Assembly (NCBI RefSeq): GCF_001519065.1
Contig: NZ_KQ954260.1
Location: 1-47,103, forward strand
Direction: 5' to 3'
Source of the DNA: Novosphingobium sp. FSW06-99
GTDB lineage: Bacteria > Pseudomonadota > Alphaproteobacteria > Sphingomonadales > Sphingomonadaceae
Length of the DNA: 47,103 nt
The translations under genes were made by a program, and so were the position numbers. Position 1 is the stretch's first letter. Each line of letters starts with the position of its first letter. Shown here piece after piece: positions 25,034 to 32,821 of this stretch. The notes under the pieces are model-generated. The model worked only from the letters and a program-made list of their open reading frames with translations. It had not been told where the DNA came from and searched no databases.

Positions 25034-27661
25034 ATGCCCGCATCGCTGATCCTTCGCGATATCCGCAAAAGCTATGGCGCGACCGAAATCATCAGAGGCA
25101 TCGACCTGACGGTTGCGCCGGGCGAATTTGTCGCGCTGGTCGGCCCGTCGGGTTGCGGCAAATCGACGCTGTTGCGGATGATTGCGGGGCTGGAAGAGAT
25201 CACGTCGGGCGAACTGCGGTTCGACGACAGCGTCGTCAACGACTGGGACCCGGCGCGACGGCGAGTGGGCATGGTGTTCCAGTCCTATGCGCTCTATCCG
25301 CACATGACGGTCGAACAGAATGTCGGGTTCGGGCTCAAACTGGCCGGGACCCCGCCCGCAGAACTGGCGGCGCGGGTCGACCAGGCTTTGCACGTGCTGC
25401 AATTGACCGCCTTGCGCAAACACCGCCCCAGCCAGTTGTCGGGCGGCCAGCGCCAGCGCGTGGCGATCGGGCGGGCGATCGTGCGCAATCCCAATGTGTT
25501 CCTGTTCGACGAACCGCTGTCCAATCTCGACGCCGCCTTGCGCGGGCAGATGCGGCTGGAAATCGGCAAGCTGCACCAGCAACTCAAAAACACCGTGATC
25601 TACGTGACCCACGACCAGGTCGAGGCGATGACGCTGGCCGACCGGATCGTCGTGCTCGAAGGCGGGCTGGTGCGTCAGGTCGGCAGGCCGATGGATTTGT
25701 ACGAGCACCCGGCCAATCGCTTTGTCGCCGGGTTCATCGGCACGCCGACGATGGGGTTTCTGGCCGGGCAGGTCACCGCGGCGGGATCGGGTGGGATGGC
25801 GGTTGCGCTCGATGGTGCGGTCGGGCGCGTGGTGACGGTGCCCGCGCGGGCGGCGTCGCCGGCCGTGGGCGCGGCGGTGACGCTGGGCGTGCGGCCTGAA
25901 CATTGCACGGTGTGCCCGGTCGATCAGGCCGTGCTGCCGGGCACGGTGGTCATGCTGGAACGGCTGGGTGCCGACACCTTCGCCTTTCTCGATGTGCCGG
26001 GTGCGCCCGCCCCGATCGCGGTCAGGCTGGGCGGGGCGGATGCCGACGTTGCGCCGGGCCAGCGCGTCGGGCTGCGGTTCGACAGCGATCACGCTCATGT
26101 GTTCGCCGATGACGGCACTGCCCTGGCCAAAGCCGCCCCTTCAACCGACCGAGTAACCGCGCCCGCCATGATTCCAGCCTCTGCCAGTCCCGCCGTGCCG
26201 CCCCTCGGATCCGAGCCGTTCCGCCCGCAGTTCCATTTCACCGCGCGGCGCAACTGGATCAACGATCCCAACGGACTGGTCTGGTTCGATGGCGAATATC
26301 ATCTGTTTTTCCAGCACAATCCCCATGGCACCGACTGGGGCCACATGAGCTGGGGCCACGCGATCAGCACAGACCTGCTGCACTGGCGTGAATTGGCAGT
26401 GGCCATTCCCGAAAGCGATCACATGATCTTTTCGGGCAGCGTGGTGGTCGATCGGGATAATGTGTCGGGGCTGGGCGATGGCCGCACGCCGCCCATGCTG
26501 GCGTTCTACACCGCCTACCATCCGGGCAGCGAAATCCAGGCGCAGCATCTGGCGGTCAGCCAGGATCGGGGCCGCACGTTCACCGCCTATGCGCTCAATC
26601 CCGTGATCGATCTTGGGGCAACCGACTTTCGCGATCCCAAAGTGTTCTGGCACGCGCCAAGCGGGGCGTGGATCATGGCGGCGGTGCTGGCGCGCCGCCA
26701 GGTGGTGCAGTTCTATCGCTCGGCCAATTTGCGCGACTGGGTGCTGGCAGGCGAATTCGGCGGCCACGGCGCGGTTGCCGGGCAATGGGAGTGCCCCGAT
26801 CTGATCCAGGTCGGCGTCGATGGCGATGACCGGCAGGCGCACTGGGTGCTCAAGGTCGATGTTGATACCGGGCTGCTGGCGGGCGGATCGGGCGCGCAAT
26901 ACTTTGTTGGCGCCTTTGATGGCCATCGCTTTGTGCTCGATCCGCAGCGGGGCAATCCGGCTGGCGATCCGGTCGATTGCGGCCCCGATTTCTATGCCGC
27001 GGTGACCTGGGGCGACTTGCCGCCCGATCAGCCGGGGCCGGTGTGGATCGGCTGGCAGTCGAACCACCAGTCGGGCAAGGCCTATCCCACGATGCCCTGG
27101 CGCGGCGCGCTGTCGCTGCCGCGCCAGGTGTTCCTGTTCGAAGAGGCGGGGCGCTGGCGGCTGGGCCAGCGCCTGATCGGCGCGCTGGACGATTTGCGCC
27201 AGGCCGGAACGATGCTGCCCCCGGTCACGCTCGACGACGGTGACCAAACCGTTGTGCCGCTGCCCGGTGCCGGGTTCAGCCAGTCGGTGCGACTGATCGA
27301 CCGGGGCGCAGGCCGGATCGCGCTGACGCTGCACGATCACGATCACGCGTTGCTGACCATGACGTTCGATCTGCCGGCCGGGACGATCGCGTTCGATCGC
27401 CACGCCTCGGCAGTGTGCCCGCAGGACAGCTTTGCGCGCCTGACCACCACCCAAATGCCTGCGTCGGGGGCCGTCGATCTGACCATCGTGTGCGATGCCG
27501 GTCTGGTCGAGATTGTCATTGCGGGCGGGCGCCGGATATGGACGGGCGTGGTCTTTCCGCCAGGGCCGCTGCACCTGGTGATGCGGGCCACGGCGGGCAC
27601 TGCGCGGGTCGAGGCGATCGCCGGCTGGACACTGCGGCGGTCAATCGATTTTGTCACTTGA
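25034..27661 (+). CDS. Fusion of MalK/UgpC-type ABC ATPase and GH32 fructosidase
   Basis: One uninterrupted 875-codon frame encodes two complete enzymes. Residues 1 to about 240 are the ATPase core: Walker A GPSGCGKST (37-45), Q-loop FQSYALYPHMTV, signature LSGGQ (135-139), Walker B FLFDEP (Asp159-Glu160) and switch histidine 193. Residues 240-365 form the MalK-like regulatory TOBE region, ending in the canonical HVFADDGTAL. A linker of about 30 Ala/Pro-rich residues leads into GH32. That domain has nucleophile Asp411 in NWINDPNG, stabiliser Asp534 in DFRDPKVFW and acid/base Glu586 in WECPDL, then a beta-sandwich to the end. There is no signal peptide, so the hydrolase must be cytoplasmic. 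Met379 (ATG at 26168) could start a free GH32, but its ribosome site is weak. The protein should energise import and cleave the imported fructoside. Confidence 0.9.
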   Translation: MPASLILRDIRKSYGATEIIRGIDLTVAPGEFVALVGPSGCGKSTLLRMIAGLEEITSGELRFDDSVVNDWDPARRRVGMVFQSYALYPHMTVEQNVGFGLKLAGTPPAELAARVDQALHVLQLTALRKHRPSQLSGGQRQRVAIGRAIVRNPNVFLFDEPLSNLDAALRGQMRLEIGKLHQQLKNTVIYVTHDQVEAMTLADRIVVLEGGLVRQVGRPMDLYEHPANRFVAGFIGTPTMGFLAGQVTAAGSGGMAVALDGAVGRVVTVPARAASPAVGAAVTLGVRPEHCTVCPVDQAVLPGTVVMLERLGADTFAFLDVPGAPAPIAVRLGGADADVAPGQRVGLRFDSDHAHVFADDGTALAKAAPSTDRVTAPAMIPASASPAVPPLGSEPFRPQFHFTARRNWINDPNGLVWFDGEYHLFFQHNPHGTDWGHMSWGHAISTDLLHWRELAVAIPESDHMIFSGSVVVDRDNVSGLGDGRTPPMLAFYTAYHPGSEIQAQHLAVSQDRGRTFTAYALNPVIDLGATDFRDPKVFWHAPSGAWIMAAVLARRQVVQFYRSANLRDWVLAGEFGGHGAVAGQWECPDLIQVGVDGDDRQAHWVLKVDVDTGLLAGGSGAQYFVGAFDGHRFVLDPQRGNPAGDPVDCGPDFYAAVTWGDLPPDQPGPVWIGWQSNHQSGKAYPTMPWRGALSLPRQVFLFEEAGRWRLGQRLIGALDDLRQAGTMLPPVTLDDGDQTVVPLPGAGFSQSVRLIDRGAGRIALTLHDHDHALLTMTFDLPAGTIAFDRHASAVCPQDSFARLTTTQMPASGAVDLTIVCDAGLVEIVIAGGRRIWTGVVFPPGPLHLVMRATAGTARVEAIAGWTLRRSIDFVT

Positions 27662-27801
27662 ACCGATCGATTTTTTTTCGCGAAAGGCGCGCCCCGCACA
27701 TCTTGAATACCATCACTGGCATTCTTATAGTTGCCACCGCAATGAATAATTGACAACGCCGGGAATGGCCCCGTGCGGTGGTGTGCACAGGAGAATGACC
27801 G

Positions 27802-28137
27802 ATGACCGACGCAACCCAGGCCCGGATCGCCGATGCCATTGCGTCGCATGATGTCGTGCTGTTCATGAAGGGCACGCCGCTGTTTCCGCAGTGTGGCTTT
27901 TCCAGCCGTGCGGTCGCCATTCTCGACCAACTGGGTGTCGAATATGCCTCTGTCGACGTGCTGCGGGATCAGGCCATGCGCCAGGGCATCAAGGCCTATT
28001 CGGATTGGCCGACGGTGCCCCAGCTTTATGTCAGGGGCGAATTCATCGGCGGGTCGGATATCATGATGGAAATGTACCAGGCGGGCGAACTGGCCGACGT
28101 GGTGCATGGCATGTCTGCCGGGGACGCGGTCAAATGA
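27802..28137 (+). CDS. grxD: Monothiol glutaredoxin (Grx4/GrxD family)
   Basis: This 111-residue cytosolic monothiol glutaredoxin takes part in iron-sulfur cluster storage and delivery. The active-site loop CGFS lies in [16 protein letters not shown] (cysteine at about residue 31), the cis-proline in WPTVPQLYV, and the glutathione/cluster-binding GGSDI near residue 74. AGGAG precedes the ATG by eight bases. It is the standard family size. In many alphaproteobacteria this gene follows bolA; here no bolA is adjacent. It overlaps the next gene by four bases (ATGA), so a small membrane protein is translated with it. Confidence 0.96.
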   Translation: MTDATQARIADAIASHDVVLFMKGTPLFPQCGFSSRAVAILDQLGVEYASVDVLRDQAMRQGIKAYSDWPTVPQLYVRGEFIGGSDIMMEMYQAGELADVVHGMSAGDAVK

Positions 28138-28496
28138 TCGCCCCGGCCCACAGCAACGGTGACGCGTCGCGGGCGCTGCCTGCGGTACGGTTGCGCCACG
28201 ATGACCGGCGCCGGACCATGCGTACCCGGCGCAAAATGGTGGCACGCACGCGCGTCACGCTGCCGGCGATCGGCACGCCGCGCGCACCGGTGGCGGCGGC
28301 GCACCCGTCGCGAGGCCTCGCCCCCGCCGCGCTGCTGGCGCTTGGCGGTGGGGTTCTGGCCTGGCTGGGAGCGATTGCCTGGATCGGCGCCGATCTGGCC
28401 GATCCGCTGATCGCCACGGCAGTGGTTACTTATGTCAGCCTGCCGTTTGTGGTGTTCTTCAAGCCCGGCGGCGATCGCAGGCGCTATCGCCGCTGA
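28134..28496 (+). CDS. Small two-helix membrane protein of unknown function, coupled to grxD
   Basis: This 120-residue protein starts with ATG at 28134, inside the last codons of grxD. Residues 1-60 are hydrophilic and arginine-rich ([16 protein letters not shown]). Two hydrophobic segments follow at about 64-84 ([20 protein letters not shown]) and 90-110 ([19 protein letters not shown]), and the tail is basic (GGDRRRYRR). By the positive-inside rule both ends would face the cytoplasm. I do not recognise a family. The four-base overlap argues that it is a real, translationally coupled gene and not a chance frame. Its stop faces that of the hydroxylase 11 bases away. Confidence 0.6.
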   Translation: MIAPAHSNGDASRALPAVRLRHDDRRRTMRTRRKMVARTRVTLPAIGTPRAPVAAAHPSRGLAPAALLALGGGVLAWLGAIAWIGADLADPLIATAVVTYVSLPFVVFFKPGGDRRRYRR

Positions 28497-28507
28497 ACCT
28501 TGCGGGA

Positions 28508-29290
28508 TCAGTGTGACGCAATCTCTTCGATCTTGCGAAAATTCTCTTCCCATTTGTCGAGGTTGCTGACCGCATCGCGGACAAAGGCCGACCGCCTGAT
28601 CCCGCCCAGAAACGCCTTGGCAATCGCGCGGCCGGGTTGGCGCAAGGGCCGCTCGAACTGCACCAGCAGGACGATCCGCGTGCCATCGGTGTCGTTCCAC
28701 ACCTCGTGCGGATACGTATCGTCGAAAAACAGCGTTTCGCCTTCGCGCCAGCGCAGTTCGCGGTCATCGACCATCATCCGCAGCGGGCCTTCGGGCACCA
28801 CCAGACCCAGGTGACAGGTGATCAGGCCCTTGGTCACGCCGACATGGCGGGGAATGTGTGTGCCGGGTTTGAGGATCGAGAAAAACCCGCTGTTGAGACC
28901 GGGCACATGCGCCAGCACAGACGCGGTGACCGGGCACTGGTCGAGGTTGCGCTGAATCCGTGCACCATAGCCGACGAGGAAAAAGCTCCGCCAACCCTGG
29001 TCGGCAGCGATGGTCTGGTGGTCGGGGGATATGGTGTTGAGCGCGGGCACTGCATCGGGGTTGCGCGCCACCACCAGCGCCTCTTGCCGGATCGCCTGCC
29101 AATGCGCGCGCAGCATTTCGGCCCAGCCAAACGCGGCGGAATCGAACACCGGATCGGTTCCAATCAGCGAGAACGGCGTCATCATCTGATCAAGGTGAGG
29201 GCGCAATTTGCTGCCGATGCGGATGGTCAGCGGGCGCCGGGTTCGCGCCGGGCGGTTCAGCACACTTTGGCCGGAGAGAGTTTGCTGCAT
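28508..29290 (-). CDS. Aspartyl/asparaginyl beta-hydroxylase-family (LpxO-like) dioxygenase
   Basis: This 260-residue Fe(II)/2-oxoglutarate enzyme is of the aspartyl-hydroxylase family, whose bacterial members (LpxO, OlsC) hydroxylate acyl chains of lipid A or ornithine lipids. The core is KPGTHIPRHVGVTKG, with the first iron histidine, then CHLGLVVPEGPLRM, GETLFFDDTYPHEVWN with the distal histidine, and the 2-oxoglutarate arginine in TRIVLLVQFERPL. GGAGGA lies just upstream of the ATG at 29290. There is no evident transmembrane anchor, unlike classic LpxO. It stands 247 bases downstream of the LLM monooxygenase on the same strand, separated by a hairpin, so the two may be independently transcribed. 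The substrate is unknown. Confidence 0.85.
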   Translation of the reverse strand: MQQTLSGQSVLNRPARTRRPLTIRIGSKLRPHLDQMMTPFSLIGTDPVFDSAAFGWAEMLRAHWQAIRQEALVVARNPDAVPALNTISPDHQTIAADQGWRSFFLVGYGARIQRNLDQCPVTASVLAHVPGLNSGFFSILKPGTHIPRHVGVTKGLITCHLGLVVPEGPLRMMVDDRELRWREGETLFFDDTYPHEVWNDTDGTRIVLLVQFERPLRQPGRAIAKAFLGGIRRSAFVRDAVSNLDKWEENFRKIEEIASH

Positions 29291-29502
29291 TCGTCGGTCC
29301 TCCTCCAATCTGGTCGCGCAACGCTGTGCGGATGCACAGGCGCACGCGGCGGACGGACGGACTCTGCGGCATTGCTGCGGATCGATCTTGGAAGAATATG
29401 CTTCAAATTGCAGATCGGTATCACAATGCGTGGCCGACGACGCGTGCTGCTTTGCTACGCCTGTTTTAACGGAATTTCACAGCGATTGGAACAGGTTGTC
29501 GT

Positions 29503-29534
29503 ATCGGCCCGGTCGCTGGCGCGACCGGGCCGAT
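29503..29534. terminator. Perfect 14-bp hairpin after the LLM monooxygenase
   Basis: The arms 29503-29516 and 29521-29534 are perfectly complementary around a TGGC loop. The hairpin begins three bases after the minus-strand stop at 29538. No U-run follows on the minus strand. It is probably a terminator or a 3'-end stabiliser. Confidence 0.6.
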
Positions 29535-29537
29535 GGC

Positions 29538-30875
29538 CTATGCCGCAGACTGTGCGCCGCGTGCCTGGGTATGGCGGTTGACCGGGAAGGGCAGGCCAAG
29601 CTGTTCGCGGAACGTACCGCCCTCGTAGTCGTGGTGGAACAGGCCGCGCTCTTGCAGGATCGGGATCACGTGGTCGACAAACAGACGCAATTGTCCCGGC
29701 AGCGGCTCGAACAGCACAAAGCCGTCGGCGGCTTCGCTTGCGAACCATTCCTGCAACTTGTCGGCCACCTGCACCGGCGTTCCGACGAAATCGCCCCTGG
29801 GGCTGGCCAGCCGTTGCGCGACCTGGCGCAGCGTCAGGTTTTCCTCGCGCACCAGCTTGAGGATACGCTGCGTTCCGCTCTGCTGGCTGTTCCAGCCAAT
29901 ATGTTCGACATCGGGGAACGGCCCGTCGAGATCATAGCGGCGGAAATCGTGATCGTTGAACGTGCGGGCCAGGAAACCCAGTCCGGTCTCGATCGAGGTG
30001 AGCGCGAGCAGTTCCTGATAGCGCGCTTCGGCATCGGTTTCGTCCAGGCCGACAATCGGCGCAACGCCGGGCAGGATCAGCGGTTCGCGGCCTTCGCGGC
30101 CAAAGCCGCGTGCGCGGGCCTTCACGTCGCGATAATAGCTTTGCGCCTCGTCGATGTTGGCCGGTCCGCAGAAAATCGCCTCGGCGCGTTTGGCCGCGAA
30201 ATTGCGCCCGTCGTCCGATGCCCCCGCCTGAAAGATCACCGGCTGGCCCTGGCGCGACCGCTTGATGTTGAGTGGGCCGCGCACCTGAAAGAATTCGCCC
30301 TTGTGGTTCAGCGCATGCAGCTTGTCGGGGTTGACGAACACCCCGGTGGATTTGTCGGCCACCAGCGCATCGTCCTCCCAACTGTCCCACAACCCTTGCA
30401 CGACATCGAGGTATTCGGCGGCGATGCGATAGCGCACGTCGTGCGCCGGGTGCTCGGCGCGGCTGAAATTGGCGGACGTTTCGCCTAGCCACGATGTCAC
30501 CACGTTCCATCCGGCCCGCCCGCCCGACAGATGGTCTAGCGACGAGAACTGCCGCGCGACATTGAACGGTTCGGAATAGCTGACCGTCAGCGTGCCGACG
30601 AGGCCGATTTTCGATGTGACCGCCGCCAGCCCCGACAGGATGGTCAGCGGTTCAAACCGGTTGAGGTAATGCGGGCTCGATTTGTCGTTGATCGACAGGC
30701 TGTCGGCAACGAACAGAAAGTGGAACTTGCCCTGTTCGGCAAGCTGCGCCTGCTGGGTGTAGAACGCGAAATTGGTACTGGCCGTCACGTCGCGGTCGGG
30801 ATGCCGCCAGTCGTCCCAGGTGCGGCCGACCCCGTGCAGGATAAGGCCGAGTTTGATGGTGCGCGCCGAAGTCAT
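29538..30875 (-). CDS. LLM-class flavin-dependent monooxygenase (NtaA/SnaA/DszA family)
   Basis: This 445-residue bacterial-luciferase-fold monooxygenase uses reduced FMN and O2. The family is marked by [56 protein letters not shown], and the later [13 protein letters not shown] and [14 protein letters not shown]. Members oxidise nitrilotriacetate, dibenzothiophene sulfone, pristinamycin or sulfonates, and usually need a separate flavin reductase, which is not present here. AGGAG lies eight bases before the ATG at 30875. The nearest neighbours give no substrate clue: an LpxO-like enzyme follows and the fatty-acid operon ends upstream on the same strand behind a strong hairpin. Confidence 0.92.
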   Translation of the reverse strand: MTSARTIKLGLILHGVGRTWDDWRHPDRDVTASTNFAFYTQQAQLAEQGKFHFLFVADSLSINDKSSPHYLNRFEPLTILSGLAAVTSKIGLVGTLTVSYSEPFNVARQFSSLDHLSGGRAGWNVVTSWLGETSANFSRAEHPAHDVRYRIAAEYLDVVQGLWDSWEDDALVADKSTGVFVNPDKLHALNHKGEFFQVRGPLNIKRSRQGQPVIFQAGASDDGRNFAAKRAEAIFCGPANIDEAQSYYRDVKARARGFGREGREPLILPGVAPIVGLDETDAEARYQELLALTSIETGLGFLARTFNDHDFRRYDLDGPFPDVEHIGWNSQQSGTQRILKLVREENLTLRQVAQRLASPRGDFVGTPVQVADKLQEWFASEAADGFVLFEPLPGQLRLFVDHVIPILQERGLFHHDYEGGTFREQLGLPFPVNRHTQARGAQSAA

Positions 30876-30973
30876 GGCATGGTCTCCTAAGGGGGATTAC
30901 CGTGCCAGTGTTCGGCCTGTTCGCGGGCCCGCGACACCGAGTTCTTATTATATGGCGATGAATTAATCTGGAT

Positions 30974-31013
30974 GCGCGGGCAGCCATGGCAGCAATGCCG
31001 TGGCTGCCCGCGC
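30974..31013. terminator. 18-bp hairpin ending the fatty-acid operon
   Basis: The arms 30974-30991 and 30996-31013 pair with one mismatch around a GCAA tetraloop, a very stable hairpin. It begins four bases after the acyl-CoA dehydrogenase stop at 31018. The following minus-strand bases are A/T-rich but hold no U-run. It isolates the beta-oxidation operon from the LLM gene. Confidence 0.7.
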
Positions 31014-31017
31014 AGCG

Positions 31018-32808
31018 TCAGAACGCCGCTTCGGCCAGCGCCATGGTCGAGGCCTTGCCGGCCTTGATCGCCAGGAACGCGGCGGTGGCCTGCGGCAACA
31101 GCCGATCGTAGAAGAACTGCGCGGTATGGATCTTGGCGGTGTAAAAGGCAGCGTCGTCGCTGCCTTCGGCCAGCCGCGCCTGCGCGACTTTGACCGCGCG
31201 GGCGAACACATAGGCCATCGCCACCAGCCCCATCAACCGCAGATAGTCGGTGGCGGCCGCGCCCGCTTCTTCGGGATCGCGCAAACCGCGCTCGGCGATC
31301 ATCGCGGTCGCGCCCTGCAAGGCCTCGAACGCGCGCTTCAGCCCGGTGACAAACGGGGCAAGGCCTGCATCGGCGCCATTGTCCTCGATAAATCCGGCGA
31401 TCGGGTGGAACAGGCCGCGCAATTTGCGGCCCATGTCGGCCGGCAGCTTGCGCCCGACCAGATCGAGCGCCTGGATGCCGTTGGTGCCTTCATAGAGCAT
31501 CGCGATGCGCGCATCGCGCATGTACTGTTCGACCCCGCTTTCGCGGATGAAGCCGTGCCCGCCATAGACCTGCACCGCCAGGCTGGCGCTTTCCAGACCC
31601 AGATCGGTGAACAGCGCCTTGACCACCGGGGTCATCAGCGCGACGAAATCGGCGGCGCGGGCGCGGGCCTGCGGATTGGGGGCGTGCTTTTCGGCATCGA
31701 GCGCGCGCGACACCCATCCGGCAATGCCCCGGCACCCTTCGTTCCACGCGCGCATGGTCAGCAGCATGCGCCGCACATCGGGGTGCACGATGATCGGATC
31801 GGCGGCCAGTTCGGGATGTTTGGTGCCCGCCAGCGACCGGCCCTGGACTCGGTCTTTGGCATACCACACCGCCGCCTGATAGGCCGCCTCGCCGATCCCC
31901 AGCCCTTGGATACCGACGCCGACGCGTTCGGCGTTCATCATCGTGAACATCGCTTCGAGCCCGCGATGGGGTTCGCCGACCAGCCAGCCGGTGGCATCCT
32001 CGAACAGCATCTGGCACGTGACAGACGCCTTGATGCCCATCTTGTGCTCGATCGCGGTGCAATGCGCGCCATTGCGCACCGACCACTGGCCTTGCGCATC
32101 GGGCAGGAATTTGGGCACCAGAAACAGGCTGATGCCTTTGACGCCCTTGGGCGCATCGGGCAGGCGCGCCAGCACCAGATGGACGATGTTGTCGGTCAGA
32201 TCCTGTTCGCCCGCCGAAATGAAGATCTTGGCGCCCGACACGCGATAGCTGCCGTCTTCGGCGGGGACCGCGCGGGTGCGCAGCAGGCCCAGATCGGTGC
32301 CGCAATGCGGCTCGGTCAGGCACATCGTGCCCGACCATTCGCCGCCGACCATCCGGGGCAGATAGGTCGCCTTCAGCGCGTCGGTAGCATAGCCGTCGAT
32401 CGCCGCGATCGCCCCGTTGGTCAGGCCCGGATAGAGGCTGAATGACACATTGGCGGCGCAGACCATTTCATCGACCAGTTTGCCCAGCGCTTCGGGCAGG
32501 CCCTGTCCGCCCCATTGCGGGGGCAGCACCAGCGCATTCCAGCCACCGGCAACAAACTGGTCCCACGCCGCCTTGAACCCGGCGGGGGTGCGCACGGTGC
32601 CGTTTTCGAAATGGCAGCCTTCCTCATCGCCGCTGCGGTTGAGCGGGGCGATCACCGCATCGCACAGCCTGGCCGCCTCGGTCAGCACCGCCTCGGCCAG
32701 ATCGGGGGTGACTTCGGCAAAGGCGGGCAGATCGCCAAAGCCATCGTCGGTGTGGAGTTCGTGAAGCACGAAGCGCATGTCGCGCAAAGGAGCGGAATAG
32801 ACCTGCAT
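31018..32808 (-). CDS. Acyl-CoA dehydrogenase (long FadE/DmdC-type, C-terminal domain)
   Basis: This 596-residue FAD enzyme forms the double bond in acyl-CoA, the first step of beta-oxidation. It is longer than the 380-residue classical type, as in the FadE/DmdC subfamily with an added C-terminal helical domain. CLTEPHCGTDLGLL and ISAGEQDL are flavin- and substrate-binding strands. QVYGGHGFIRESGVEQYMRDARI contains the catalytic-region helix, and the base glutamate is in LYEGTNGIQALDL (about residue 430). The start has AAGGA nine bases upstream and lies 13 bases after the bifunctional FadN-type gene. It is the third gene of the operon, so all three enzyme steps come from one message. Confidence 0.94.
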   Translation of the reverse strand: MQVYSAPLRDMRFVLHELHTDDGFGDLPAFAEVTPDLAEAVLTEAARLCDAVIAPLNRSGDEEGCHFENGTVRTPAGFKAAWDQFVAGGWNALVLPPQWGGQGLPEALGKLVDEMVCAANVSFSLYPGLTNGAIAAIDGYATDALKATYLPRMVGGEWSGTMCLTEPHCGTDLGLLRTRAVPAEDGSYRVSGAKIFISAGEQDLTDNIVHLVLARLPDAPKGVKGISLFLVPKFLPDAQGQWSVRNGAHCTAIEHKMGIKASVTCQMLFEDATGWLVGEPHRGLEAMFTMMNAERVGVGIQGLGIGEAAYQAAVWYAKDRVQGRSLAGTKHPELAADPIIVHPDVRRMLLTMRAWNEGCRGIAGWVSRALDAEKHAPNPQARARAADFVALMTPVVKALFTDLGLESASLAVQVYGGHGFIRESGVEQYMRDARIAMLYEGTNGIQALDLVGRKLPADMGRKLRGLFHPIAGFIEDNGADAGLAPFVTGLKRAFEALQGATAMIAERGLRDPEEAGAAATDYLRLMGLVAMAYVFARAVKVAQARLAEGSDDAAFYTAKIHTAQFFYDRLLPQATAAFLAIKAGKASTMALAEAAF

Positions 32809-32821
32809 GATCGGGTATCCT

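Noticed and set aside
25034..27661. The ATPase-GH32 join as a simple frameshift artefact
   Set aside because: Both domains and the ATPase C-terminal motif are in the same frame, and codon use looks normal throughout. A frameshift would have scrambled the end of the first domain. Loss of a stop cannot be excluded and is listed as a refutation test.
27668..27690. T8 run after the ATPase-GH32 stop as an intrinsic terminator
   Set aside because: No adequate GC-rich stem directly precedes the T-run at 27670-27677; only a short self-complementary CGATCG is present.
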